Shown here piece after piece: positions 22,650 through 34,400 of a stretch of DNA of 64,000 nt (positions are counted from its first letter, which is position 1; each line of letters begins with the position of its first letter). Source of the DNA: Saturnia japonica (Eukaryota > Arthropoda > Insecta > Lepidoptera > Saturniidae); assembly GCA_033032175.1 (NCBI GenBank), contig CM065317.1:19303279-19367278 (forward strand), written 5' to 3'. Position numbers and translations under genes: made by a program. The notes under the pieces were generated by a model, which was not told the DNA's origin, did no database searches, and was given only the letters and a program-made list of their open reading frames with translations.

Positions 22650-22847
22650 CACATAAAGGCGGACCGCAACGCACCGCATTGCATAACATAAACCCTCCTG
22701 AATCACTTTCGTATATTTTATATGAACCATCGCACTCTACAGGCGGGCCGTGGGAGGCCGCATCGCAACGAATTGGCGGATTGCTCACCTGGCGTATTTT
22801 TGCGGCTGCTGTTATGCGTTGCGATGCGGCCCGCCTCAGTGTGCAAT
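22650..22847. mobile_element. GC-rich palindromic MITE-like element
   Basis: Ends GCGCACATAAAGGCGGACCG (22652-22671) and the reverse complement of CGGCCCGCCTCAGTGTG (22834-22850) pair imperfectly. Inside, CCGCATCGCAACG (22758-22770) and CGTTGCGATGCGG (22817-22829) form an exact inverted repeat. About 200 bp. No clear target duplication. Confidence 0.5.
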
Positions 22848-23004
22848 AGTAGGCGTAATTTGCAGACGAAGTTCAGAATATTTTGATAATATGTCATTCT
22901 AAAAAATTTATAGAGAGTAAAGTTCAAAAAACACCTCAGTATTTTTGCGAATTTCGTGACACCGTATTATTATACTATATTTGCCTTATCTTCTTTATTT
23001 TAAA

Positions 23005-23190
23005 GCAATGATGGCTCAGTGGTAGTTTGTGTACCGACAAAGTATTATTTGAGTGATCGACGCGAATTCAAATCTCTACAATAAGCCTGAGTTTTGGCTG
23101 CAGGAAAATTTTTAATGAAACCATAGCCCAGTGGTACGGCATTTTCTAAAGTCCGCCTCGCTAAGTTGAAAATATATCGCCTACACCTAA
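23005..23190 (+). mobile_element. tRNA-derived SINE, second family
   Basis: A box TGGCTCAGTGGT, degenerate B box GAATTCAAATC, then the body block GAGTTTTGGCTGCAGGAAAA, GAAACCATAGCCCAGTGGTA, TTTTCTAAAGTCCGCCT. The body recurs at 7135-7290, 8015-8235, 29650-29720 and 38160-38280. Confidence 0.65.
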
Positions 23191-23596
23191 AAATTGCCAG
23201 ACTATAGTAGCATAAATATAATATTAATAAATTAGAATAGGTATTAAAATGAATGTAAAAAACACTTATTTATGGTAATTATTTTAATAAAACTGTACTA
23301 TGTGGAACCATTTTGTCGGCGATGAAACTCTATTAAAATTAATTGACATTCAAACTAACGACTTCACTGCTTCATTGAATTCACGATTTCATTTAATTCA
23401 ACTCGCTTTACATTTAGTTTTGAGTCATTTATACTTTTCTACATCAGTTAACTGTTTTACTTATTATTAATTAATATTGGAATTAAGAAGTATTTATTTA
23501 CAAATTATATTAAATTTGGTCTTTTCAAATATGTTGATATACACAAATTACTGAAAAAGAGATTAACTACATAGATCAATTCCAATCTTCCATATT

Positions 23597-24104
23597 CTAT
23601 TTAAACACAATTAATAAAATTGAAGTGTCTGTTCATAATGTCAAAATAACAGCTTTTTACTAAATACATATGAATGTATATACGATACCTATAACAAAAA
23701 ACTATATATTTTTTTGTCTGTACGTTTGTCTGATTGTTCCTATCTCCGAAACGGTATGCTCAGTTTTGATGGGACTTTCACTGGTAGATAGCTGATGTTA
23801 TCAGGAGTAACTCAAACTACTTTTATTTTAGAAAACGAATTAAGTTTCTGAGCAAATAAAAAAACTGGTCATGATAAATCATTTCGGGTACATGTACATA
23901 TTACAGATTGATGTAATACAGAATTGTAGACACTAAACAGATCTATAAAAAATTCAGCGAGAGTATATGTCAAACTTCTAACGAACACCCATAATAAGCA
24001 TTTTTGTCCTTAAAATATCCGGGAGCGGAGGAGCAAGATTCGCGCGTGTGTCCAATCGATGACATTCTATATTCCACGTGAGGCAAGCCGTGGGCACAGC
24101 TAGT
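23597..24104 (+). mobile_element. Helitron-like non-autonomous element
   Basis: Same family, plus strand: TTAATAAAATTGAAGTGTCT near the start, TGTCAAAATAACAGCTTTTT, and terminus GCCGTGGGCACAGCTAGT. Confidence 0.65.
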
Positions 24105-24109
24105 GTATT

Positions 24110-24825
24110 ATATAATAAAAATGTGGTCGCGAAAGCCGTAAAGCACGTAGGTTTGATTCTTACATAAAATGCGACACCGTGGAAACTTTGTGATGAAAAA
24201 TTGTAGTAGAATATTTTTAAGAAGGAATTAATTAATTAAATCGGTTCAATATGATAAGAGAAAAGCCCGGCAAACCTTATAAAAATACATTTAAATAAAA
24301 GAGGGGAAAAAATCTCAAGCCAACTTTTTGTTCTCCAATCCTCCATTACATTCTCAGGCATTAATTTCCCAGATATAAAGTTTTTTGTTTTTTATCTCTA
24401 GATACCTTTATTTTTTATATTCAGTTAATTTTTAATTTCAATGTTTTTACTCAACCTATTCAAACCAATCTAGTATAATTTATACAGACCATGCTATCGT
24501 CGTTACAAGTATATCTTAAGTGTATATTTTATGTTATTAATATGATGTACACTATTATATAATGTTTAATATAATCTATCACAGTAAATAACTTTTTACA
24601 TTAGAGACCATTATTATAGCACTATAACGTTTTATGTCACAAAATCAAGCTCAGCTTTAGATAAATTAAATATTGTATAGATAAAAATTATTGCATAGAA
24701 CATACCAGTATTAATACCCAGGTATTTAATCTCATGAAGCAAAACATATGAACTCACTGAATATTCTACCAAGGATCCTACTACTTCTTCGTCCAATAAA
24801 AAAATTAACGTAGTAAATTTTTTTT
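24110..24825. other. AT-rich, nothing recognised
   Basis: No frame above 60 codons and no repeat signature. Confidence 0.5.
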
Positions 24826-24829
24826 AATG

Positions 24830-25145
24830 ATAAAAAGGGGACAGGCGTGTAGATGGCGTACCTGATGGAAAGTGATCACCGCCTCCCACGAACATCTGCA
24901 ACATAAGAGGGCTCGCAGATGCGTTGCCGGCCTTTTAACGAAGAATAAGCTCTCTTCTTTGAGGTCACCAGGTCATAACGGCTCGGAAAGACCTCAGGCG
25001 ACAGCTGGTTCCACAGAGTGGTTATGCGAGAAAGTGCCTTAAGAAACACACTGTTGTGGAACGCTGGACATCGAGGTGGTGCGATATAATTTACGATTCT
25101 GGCGCGATGTCCGATGATTATTGAACGTACCTCTACGAATCTTTA
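24830..25145 (+). mobile_element. Interspersed repeat, probably non-LTR derived
   Basis: Contains GTGATCACCGCCTCCCACGA, GCGTTGCCGGCCTTTTAA and CACTGTTGTGGAACGCTGGACATC, which I associate with a common lepidopteran repeat. No frame survives. Assignment is from memory of family signatures. Confidence 0.45.
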
Positions 25146-25149
25146 GCTA

Positions 25150-25825
25150 CTAAGTTGTTACTTTAGCTCAACTTTAAAACCATTCCTCTGCTTTCTGGTT
25201 TACTTATTAGGCTTATACCTTCCCTCTTGAAGAAGCGCTTGCCACTGTTTAATCATTCAAAGGCTGGTAATATAATTTTGTTTAATTACAATAATATCTA
25301 ATTCTCCAATAGGAATGAGAGTAACGTAATTGTCTGTGGTGTCGCGGGTACCGTCTACACCAGGCGGTCACCTAGTTCTATACCAATTAAGTGAGGACCG
25401 AGTGAGGTTCAACTCAATAATAAGATCTGGGGAAGGCGACGCACTGAACATGTCCCCGGTTAATAAGATTCCAAGCTCCTTTCCACTATGCGATACGATA
25501 AATCGTACGAGTATTATCAGATAATAATCATAAATAATTATAGTAGCTTTCTATGTTTCATATAGTCTATCCGATTTTAAGTAATTGCAGTGCACTACAT
25601 TTTTCCCTAATAGCCACAATTACGTCATAACTTTTAAGGAATAAGTTGAAATACCTCTTGCACCTACTATAATACATATATAATATTCTGAACAAAAAAT
25701 TGAAGCGAAAGAAAAGCTACTTTCTGTTACAAAAAGTTATTATATTAAGTTAAGTTATTAAGTTATTATAATGTGGCTTCAATAGTCGAACCAAGCATAG
25801 ATTGTGCTATAGTCAATTGATTTTC
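25150..25825. other. No supported gene
   Basis: A 64-residue frame at 25330-25524 is less AT-rich than its surroundings and may be a LINE scrap. Unassigned. Confidence 0.4.
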
Positions 25826-25829
25826 CATC

Positions 25830-26150
25830 AAACAGAAGGGAATGAGCCATAATGCACAATATATACCTACTTCTTACTTACCAGGCAAAAGTTAGACCGT
25901 GTATGGAATACTGTTCACATCTTTGGGATGGATTCGCAAAATACCTTTTCCACATTACCAAATACATCGAGCCACTTCAGCTGCGCAGGAACATCGCCTC
26001 GTTGAGCGTAATCTACCGTCTGTATCATGGCGAGTGTTCTGAAAATCCGTTCAATCTAATTCTCTCCTCTCTTATCCACAATAGAATCACACGTGCTAGG
26101 CTTCTTAGTCATAGTTTTACTGTAACCTCTATCTCGGCATGAACTATGTA
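25830..26150 (+). mobile_element. Jockey-type LINE ORF2 fragment
   Basis: Frame 25852-26142 reads YQAKVRPCMEYCSHLWDG, LQLRRNIASLSVIYRLYHG, ECSENPFNLI: the reverse-transcriptase thumb/C-terminal segment just upstream of the part seen at 17.8 kb. About 30 codons are missing between SHLWDG and the RRNIAS block. Confidence 0.75.
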
Positions 26151-26459
26151 AAAAAATAATTAAAAACCAACCTTTGTAAAATCTCGTATAGTATAAACTG
26201 CTTGTTGTTTGGATACTGGAGCAGACTAATTAGAGAACGGCAGCAGTTCATGGGGACGTAAGCTTTTCTGTATGAAACTTAATGTGAGAACCAATGATTG
26301 TGTCCCAGAGCTAACAGTTTAGAATTTAACAAGTCCCATCTCTCTCCAAATTATCCCTGCCCTAGATTATAATAACATTATTAACTTAAATAAATATTTA
26401 ACATTATTTATGTAATATTGAAATATTTTATTTAGTCAAAATTAAAATCAAAATAATTT

Positions 26460-27115
26460 TTATTTAATTTAAGCCCTAAGATAGCACTAATGAATGTCAA
26501 AATAATACCACCGGTTCGGAAAATATCCCAGTCATCGAGAAGAACCGACAAGAAACTCAATTGGGTGTATCAATATCTCATTATCTTTTTTAAAAGTTTT
26601 TTTTTTTCGGTATTTAATTATATACAGTTATTATCATTTTCAGTAGATGTACGGGGAGGGAATCACATCCAGACATCACCATCATTCACGTAATCAGCCA
26701 CCCTATAATACCCTTTCGATAATGAAACTTGCTTAACATGGTTCTTGAACTCATTATCCGGTAAATCGGTAATGTGCTTAGAAGTTTACTATAGAACCTA
26801 ACACAATTACTTAAAAAAACATTTATTTGTTTTACTAAGTCTAAAAGACGGAATGACTATTTTATATTTATTTCTAGTATTGACATTGTGCGTGTTAGTT
26901 AAAAGTACAAAATTATCTTCATTTTTCCGAACATACATTATATTTTCCAAAATGTATTGGGAAGGCAAGGTTAAGATACTAAATTCTTTAAATTTATTCC
27001 TCAATGATTCGCATGGTCCCATATCATAAATTGTTCAAATCGCCCGTTTTTGTAATACAAATATGGTATCTACATCAGCTGCTGAACCCCGCAGTAAAAT
27101 ATAATTGAGCTCGGA
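26460..27115 (-). mobile_element. LINE ORF2 C-terminal fragment
   Basis: Minus strand: LQKRAI, SLRNKFKEFSILTLPSQYI, LENIMYVRKNEDNF, HNVNTRNKYKIVIPSFRLSK, then in another frame DNEFKNHVKQVSLSKGYYRV and ADYVNDGDVW. This order is the end of a lepidopteran LINE reverse-transcriptase ORF. Frameshifts and stops make it dead. Confidence 0.75.
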
Positions 27116-27312
27116 CTTTACAAACCCCGGGATTCCATAGTACGTGATGTGCAGTGCCTAGAGTCAAAATATAAACATCATCAGCTAAACCTATGTGAGT
27201 GACCGACATATCTATCTTATCCAAAATCCTTTCTCTAAACAACATCTAAAATAATACAAAAGGGATGGTTTTAAAAGCATACTAACCGCAAAACATGTAA
27301 ATTAGATCTGGC

Positions 27313-27319
27313 TATATAA
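27313..27319 (+). promoter_or_regulatory. Candidate TATA box of the 350-residue gene
   Basis: TATATAA lies 66 bp before the ATG at 27385, a spacing that would allow a short 5' UTR with transcription starting near 27343-27350. Initiator not resolved. Confidence 0.5.
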
Positions 27320-27384
27320 TGAGCTGTCAATAATAAAATGTCAAGATAATTGTACGTTTTCAAACTCAACTGTCATGTCAAGAA

Positions 27385-29000
27385 ATGTTACGATATTTTT
27401 ACATTATTTTCTTGTTAATTTCTATTAAATATACATTTTGCTATGATTATTACGACGTGAAATCGTCTAATCACCGATATATAGGCAGAAGGGATACGGA
27501 CCGATTCAATAATAATGTAAATGATAATAAGAATCGCAAATCTCTTGGTAACAAGCACCAAGAAGCACAGTTCGATGTAGCCAGCTTCATTCAGAACAAT
27601 GTTGAAGAAGCAGCGGAAGATAATAAATATCCCTATGTTTATAGTAAAAGGTAAAATTGAATAACACTTGAAGTAAATAATTTTAACAAATAATTTCTAG
27701 TTGTAATAATTCATGCATTATTATAAATTTTAACAGAAACGAATACAGTGACTATGGCTCTCTAGCAGATGAAAAAATTGACGAATCTATGAAAATGAAA
27801 AAGAAAAGACAAGATTATCTGAATTCTGGACACGTTGAAGCTGAGTTAGAAGACGAGCCACTTGGAAGTTTAGAAAAGCGGAAATCATTCGATCATTTTA
27901 AAGTGCTAAATTTTGCCAAAGATGAGAAGCTGCAGGGTCATAATGAAAAAATGGTTAAGAAAAATCACGATGAAGTATCATTAAACCATATTCATAATCC
28001 TGAAAATAAATGGTAAGATTTAATTTTCTTATATAAAATATGTAGAGTATTTCAAATAGAAGTAGAGCTCAGAGAAATTTCTTTGGAGGTTTCTCTCTAC
28101 TTGGAGCAGTTCGACTGGTGGAATACCTTCATCCTACAAAACATTGCAGCTAAATACCTAATCTTGTGTTATGTTCTTGCAGTGAGTAAAGTTTCTAGAG
28201 CTACTTAGGGTAGTGGGTTTCAAAAACGGTAACACGCCAGTGATACCTATGTCATTACAAGCGTCCATAGGTCACGGTAGCCTCTTACCTTATGGCCGGC
28301 CATATGCTTTTTTGCCACCTTAGTTGTACAAAAAAAGTATGAATTTCAAAGTCATTGCATCATCGAGATATTACTAAGTAACTTAGGATTTGTCTTAAAG
28401 CTTCAACTGTATACTGTAATAATTAATAACATTCTTGAATCATAATCATCCAATATTTCCAATTAGTAAATATTTATCCATATTTTTAGTTCATTCAGAA
28501 ACATGAAGTTCCCGTTTTTTTCCCATAATACATCAGATAAAAATAAAAAACAGAAAAGACGTAAAATTTTCCCTTTTCATAACAAAAAAGGAGAAAGCGA
28601 GAGAAGTAAACCAATGGAACTTTCTGAACCACAGATGAAAAAGAAAAGGTCATACGAAGATAAATTAAATCTAACTAAATTTTGTCCAGCATGTAAAAGA
28701 AAATTTAAAAAGAAAAGTTCCGATGACGTCGCCAGACAAAAGCGACTAAATGACAGAATTTTGCACAACAGTAGGCAATTTTATGCAGCTTTTACAGAAA
28801 GAGCTAAGGAAAAAGCCAAACATATTTATACCCCTAATAATAATAGTGACAATAAAAATTCAGAAATCAGTATCCCTATCGATAATACAAGGAGTAAAAG
28901 AGAAGAGATTAATGAGAATGATAAAAGATTGAAAGAGTTAGCAGATATACAGAAAAATTTGGATAGAATTAACATGTCAAATTTATTGAAACAGAATTGA
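27385..29000 (+). CDS. Unrecognised secreted lysine/asparagine-rich protein, 3 exons, 350 residues
   Basis: Exons 27385-27650, 27737-28012 and 28490-29000 join with two phase-2 GT-AG introns into an uninterrupted 350-residue frame. The first Met is followed by a hydrophobic signal peptide (about 1-19: basic residue, then YIIFLLIS). The mature part is very hydrophilic and rich in Lys, Asn, Asp and Glu. Dibasic sites sit at 88-89, 112-113 and 136-137 (24-residue spacing), with a GRR at 34-36 and KKKR at 231-234. The only cysteines past the signal peptide are C181, encoded across the exon 2/3 junction, and a CPAC pair at 246-249. A TATATAA lies about 70 bp upstream of the ATG and an AATAAA about 50 bp after the stop, so this looks like a complete transcription unit. 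I recognise no family. The dibasic pattern resembles a processed prohormone, but a basic secreted structural protein is equally possible. Intron 2 contains a LINE-tail insertion (28075-28330). Confidence 0.75.
28075..28330 (+). mobile_element. LINE 3'-tail repeat inside intron 2 of the 350-residue gene
   Basis: Begins AAATTTCTTTGGAGG and ends GGCCGGCCATATGCTTTTTTGCC plus A-run. Family members at 19130-19290, 29140-29385, 48985-49095 and 54750-54845 share TTACAAGCGTCCATAG and CTTACC-T-GGC-GGCC-TATGCTT. Confidence 0.6.
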
Positions 29001-29048
29001 ACATAAGGACTTATAATTATGCGAACTTCTTAGAAGTAATCTATTTAG

Positions 29049-29054
29049 AAATAA
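29049..29054 (+). terminator. Polyadenylation signal AATAAA of the 350-residue gene
   Basis: Canonical AATAAA 48 bp past the TGA that ends the frame at 29000; a TG/T-rich stretch follows within 30 bp. Confidence 0.6.
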
Positions 29055-29139
29055 AGTTTGTATATAAACGTTTCATTAATATTTATTACATTTATTTTTT
29101 ATTTACCACATTTCATAAAGTCACTTCCACAAATATTTC

Positions 29140-29385
29140 TCAAGAGAATCCTGTCTACTTGGGCCAATTTAACTGATGAATTACCTCTACTCGACAAATG
29201 ATCGCAGCTAACTTAATGTTGTGTTCCTGTGGTGACTAGGGTTTCCAGAGCTCCTTGAAAAGGGGGGTTCAAGGGTGGTGGTGATATCTATCGTGTTACA
29301 AGCATCCATAGGCTACGATAGCTGCTTACCATCAGGCGGGCCGTATGCTTGCTTACCACGTTTGTTGTATAGAAAAAAAATGTTG
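29140..29385 (+). mobile_element. LINE 3'-tail repeat downstream of the 350-residue gene
   Basis: Shares GTTACAAGCATCCATAGGCT, CTTACCATCAGGCGGGCCGT and a terminal A-run with the copy at 28.1 kb. Starts about 140 bp past the gene's stop. Confidence 0.6.
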
Positions 29386-29649
29386 ATTTTCGATAGCCTT
29401 TTAATAGTAGTAAGAAGTAATGAAATTGGAATTTTGTTTCGATTTCTTAATATTTCCTAAGAGAGTTTCACCAGAGACATATGGACTATGTTTAATGTTT
29501 GCATACCATGATTACCTTATGATGATTTGTTGATTAGCTCCAATTTCTACTCACACACTAACTGAAAGATAGCACCTTATTACTAAGTGCAAAGTTAACA
29601 TGGTAGCATATTCGTATTTCGCATAGAGTGACGTTGATACGAATCTTTA

Positions 29650-29720
29650 ATAAACTTGAGTTTTCTGTGACGAAAAAAATTGTGTTTTCAAACCAATCAT
29701 AGCGCCCTCAGGTTAAAAAG
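29650..29720 (+). mobile_element. SINE body fragment
   Basis: AAACTTGAGTTTTCTGTGAC and the diverged CAAACCAATCATAGC block match the same SINE family. Confidence 0.35.
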
Positions 29721-30089
29721 CAGTTGATGTATGTTTCAAAATTGGCCGAGTTAATTTGAAGATTAAGTTTTAGCCTTAGTTTTAGCATTTGTTCCTCTTT
29801 TACCCTCCAAACACCCCTATTTCAACTGCATCTTTACTAGCGCGTGCATATCTATGAACACCGTTACCAGAATAAATTAACAATAACATCCGCAAAAAAC
29901 TGAATCTGGTTGTCCGCAATTGTCCTGACCTTACCCTCGTCAAAACCAGGCAGTAGTTTGTAACCTATCCAACAATTACCCATTACCTAATTTCTAACCA
30001 CGAAATAATTTAAAAAATAAACTTTAAACGATTAAGTGAGGTTACGAAAAAAATCTGGAATTTTTAACCGCCTTAAAACAAGCGGAGGT

Positions 30090-30270
30090 TATCAATTCGA
30101 ATGTATTTTTTAAAATGGATATTCAGCCATAACTTCTTCGTTTTTGAACCGATTTAGGAAAGGAAATAGGATACTTCAAGAGTGGTCCTATTTTAATTTA
30201 ATTAGCAGTGGACCTTCAATTTCGAAGATACACCAATCATTAATTTTGGTTTTCTTTTTTGTTAAAAATT
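30090..30270 (+). repeat. Dispersed repeat, copy 2 of 2
   Basis: TTCAGCCATAACTTCTTCGT, AGTGGTCCTATTTTAATTT and GGACCTTCAATTTCG match 4670-4855. Confidence 0.6.
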
Positions 30271-30274
30271 TCCT

Positions 30275-31445
30275 GTATTAAATAGCACTAAACCAATATA
30301 AATCTCAAAAGGAAATGTGGCTATGAAAGGACAGAGACATCGATATATAAAAATAGAAGTGTCAACAATTTATAACAGCAGTAAAGGTAAGAAATGATGT
30401 AGTAAACGTCAAACTAAATTGCGGTAAAGATGAGATATGGGAAGCAATATACGCGGCTCCCAATACCTCGTGCACGTAAATCTAGCTGTCGAAGTATTTT
30501 ACTCTGTTCGAGAGCTCATTTGCATGCTACAAAAGGCATTCGTAGTAGTTGCATGTTATTTTTACTTTTTCTTGAATGTATTTTTGTATATATTTAATAT
30601 ATATGATCTTTCATTTCAGGTTAAGCGGGCACATCATAGATAATTAAATTTGTAATCGAAGCATTTGAATTTTTCGTAATATTAGGTGCTTAAAAAATAT
30701 TTGTTATTATTAATATAAAACAAATTGCAAAAGTTTTATTAAAAACAAACACATAGTATACGGTATTACTTAAAAATAAACGCAAATATAGATTTAAGAG
30801 TTTCCTGCTGGTCATTATATGAATAAATCTCTTCATTTTATATATTCTATACAGAAATGTTGTGACAATACGTCGTTAGTATCAAGCATACCACGGACAG
30901 ATATCCACCCTTTATATGTACCTATACCTGTCACAAAACTAAACTGTAATTTTCAACTAATTCATTTCATTAGCATTTAGAGTTCTGCTTTTATATGATG
31001 TGAAGTCACGAGCGAAAATTAGTTTAGGTACCTTTGTGAATCTTAAGACCCTCCGCGTAAAAGCTTGTGGAAACCTGGTTCACGTTCACGGTTCAGGCTT
31101 CTTAATATATAGAAGAGATTTTCTGCTATTTCTTTAAAGATCTGGGTTAATAGCTATTTCTAATTCATATTGCCTTTAAATATAAATTATGCTGTTCATC
31201 GAATAATAATTATACAAGATTGCTTTTTCATAATCTAGAAACTCGGAGTGATTGCAAATCTAACAAAATCCATACACATGTGTTATTTAATCATACGTTT
31301 TGGAGTTGCAGAAACTGTTTGTTAAATAAGCTAAGTAGATATATTTCAATATTATTAAAGACTCGGCCTTAAAACATTGATAAATTTTACCACATTTTAG
31401 GAGTACTGAAAATCGTTTTTAAAACATATATATCGTTTAATATAT
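30275..31445. other. 3' flank of AOX copy 1, nothing recognised
   Basis: AT-rich. A 68-residue hydrophobic frame at 30437-30643 has no supporting feature. Confidence 0.5.
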
Positions 31446-31449
31446 TTAT

Positions 31450-34400
31450 CTAATAAAATATTAAGTCTTCTAGCTTTATTGCTGTAGCCTGTCCAATACT
31501 CTCCACATTGTACGGTCCATCTGTAAATGTATATTGATTATAAACGAAATTATTCATAGAATACATTCCATTCGTTTATATATTTTACTCGCTATATGGA
31601 GAATACAAAAAAGAAACTAAAAAACAACAAATTTTGAAAAGTATTATTACTTTTTAACTGACACATAATTATTTTAATAAGCTACAAAAGCATCAATGAT
31701 CAAGGAGCGAGCTCAATAAAGGTTTATAATAATTATATGGCGCAAGAATTGTATTCTGAAATGTTAGAAATTTAATTTACTCATACGCCCAATTAAAACA
31801 ATGCGCTTACAAAATTTTTTAGAAAAATATTATTGAACTGTTTTCTTCCAAAAGTTATTATGAATCTTACCTATTTGAAACCACTGTGTTGTTGGAATAC
31901 CACTGTCAAATCTAGCTGAGGTAAGCGCTTCTCTGATTGCACATGGTACCACGAACGACATGCAAATAGGCGGTTCGCCTACACCTGATAAATTATATCA
32001 AGAAAACAAAACCGGTTATTATTAAAGATCTTTGTGTCGGTGACTTTGTGGCCAAAGTGTTTCCAGCAAAAACGCCGCTACAGCCAGTAAAGTTACATTA
32101 GTTAAATTACTTGTAAAAAAAGTATAAAACAACTGAACGCTACCACCGAATGTAATCCTTTAGTTAATCAACTACATTAAATAAAAATAAAATAGGACAA
32201 CATTACGACTACCGACAGTACCATCAATTTGCCAATAATAATAAAAAACAGGATTAAAATATTCTGGTTATAGTTTGGTTTAGTTATCTCCATATAGGAC
32301 AGACATAAGACAATATATTAAGTAAATTAATAATCAAACGATGAACTTTCTCATTGTTGTTACTGTAAGAATACCTTTTAAAAACATCTAAAACAGGGGA
32401 ACTGTCTCTATTCTCCCTTTAAATGTTATCAAATTATTAAATTTTGACAATACTTCTATCATTTTATTATAGAACAACAAAATAGTAATGGATTCATAGA
32501 TTAATGATTGGGTTACCTATTCCTTACTTTAAATATACTAAACTGATAAGTAAAGGCTACATTGTACTTACATTTTGATCCCATAATTTGAGTGGGTCCA
32601 AGGGACTTTTTTCTTAAGTAAACTCTGAAATCCTGTGTAATGTCTCGAGCCTGAGGTACATGGTAGTTCCACGCCCGGTCTGTTAGTAATTCACCTGTAT
32701 ATTGGTCGTAGACTAATTGTTCGCATGTCCATAGACCTTGACCCATTACAAACGCGCCTTCTATCTAATTATGATAATGTAAAAGCTATTTTAAAATGGT
32801 ATTCGATAAACACCTAAACAATTGTCTACACCAATAATAGATTTAAAATCTATTTATCTATTAGTTATATTAGATAATAAGTAAAGATGCACTGCAACAT
32901 ACAACATATAGTTCCACTGAGTACATAAATTTTGATTCTTACATTTTAAATGAAATAACTTTCATGATAAAAAATTACTATTTAAATTTCTTAGATTACC
33001 ATCATCTGCCAGAGAAAATGACTTTTAATATATACATATAACAATAGTCAAAAATAAACTGACCTGTCCAATGTCAATTGTGGGGTTCACGCTCAAACCT
33101 ACATCTTCGATCAAGTCGACTCTACGGACTTCTGCTTCTCCAGTCAATATATCAACTTCTACCTCAGCTAAAGTACATCCAAATACATCGTAATTAACAA
33201 ATTCGTTTGCGCTAAATGTTGCACGAGTCTGTAAGTCCATATTGGTATCAAAAGCTCTCTTCACCAATTCTGGCCAAGTTGGATTTCCCATCTCCTCTCT
33301 CAAGGGCTGCAATCTCGCCAATAGCTGTTCACAGCATTTTCTTACACAAATACCTATATTCCCGGTAGTGACACTGCCTCCAGCTATAAAACAGTTTGGA
33401 GCCGCTACGGTGTTTGATCCTGTTATCCGTATTTTATCAGTGGGTATCTTTAGTAAATAAGCGCAAATTTGTACAGCTGTAGTGTTTATACCTTGACCCA
33501 TTTCAACACCTCCGTGCGTAATGGCGACGCTTCCATCACCATAGTAAACTGACATGATAACATTAAAAGTTCCAGCGCTTATGGGAGACCACCTTAAGAA
33601 GCAGAATCTTAGACCGCGTTTTTTCCATCTATTCGCAGCGTTGAAATTATCTACCTCTACACGACGCTTCGCATAGTCGCCGTTTACTTTTAAAATCTCA
33701 ACTAATTCTTTAAGATCGTTATATTTCTTTGTGTTTAAATTTGCAAGACGTACTTCAATCGGATCCAATGAAAGTTCATACGATATTTTTTCCATGATTA
33801 ATTCTGCCATTGCTATGTGCTCTAAAGTTCCTGTAAAGACATTATGATTTTGCTTTTCGTTAACAGACTTCTATGAAAAAATAATAGTTTTTGTAAAATA
33901 AACATAATTGGTTCTTGCAAGCATAGTTTTGCGAACCGTGCAATTAAGTTATAACTTTTTGAAAACAAGGTTTCTCACCGAGTTTTCAAAATTTTTAATT
34001 TCCTTATGTGTACTACTTATAATTGGATTATATTTGACAAAAATGTAGACCAGACTATGAATTAATATGCAATAGCGTAAACTATTCGAATAAATTTTAT
34101 TCATTACGTTAAGCCAAATGTAATATCGAAGTGGCTGAACTCTATACTTTTTTTAAATAGTAGCACGGAAAATTTACGGTACTGTTCAATACAAATAAAT
34201 ACAAACAATACTATTACAATTACAAACAAAACAATACAAACGGTACAATTCAAACACAACGGTGACCAGCAAAAGATCGAAAATCCATCGATGATCGTTG
34301 GTGTCATGCATTTAACTGAATGTGTATGATGTCATAGACTATAGTATAGTATGTCAACAGTAGTATACTATGTTATAGTATTTAAGTATTTAGTGTACTA

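Noticed and set aside
32513..32572. Extension of AOX exon 15 beyond the donor at 32572
   Set aside because: The open frame continues past GTAAGT, but the spliced form alone restores the VGEPP segment and matches copy 2.
33242..33460. 72-residue plus-strand frame, repeated at 55405-55623
   Set aside because: It lies antisense to AOX exon 14 in both copies. Its conservation is fully explained by the coding strand.
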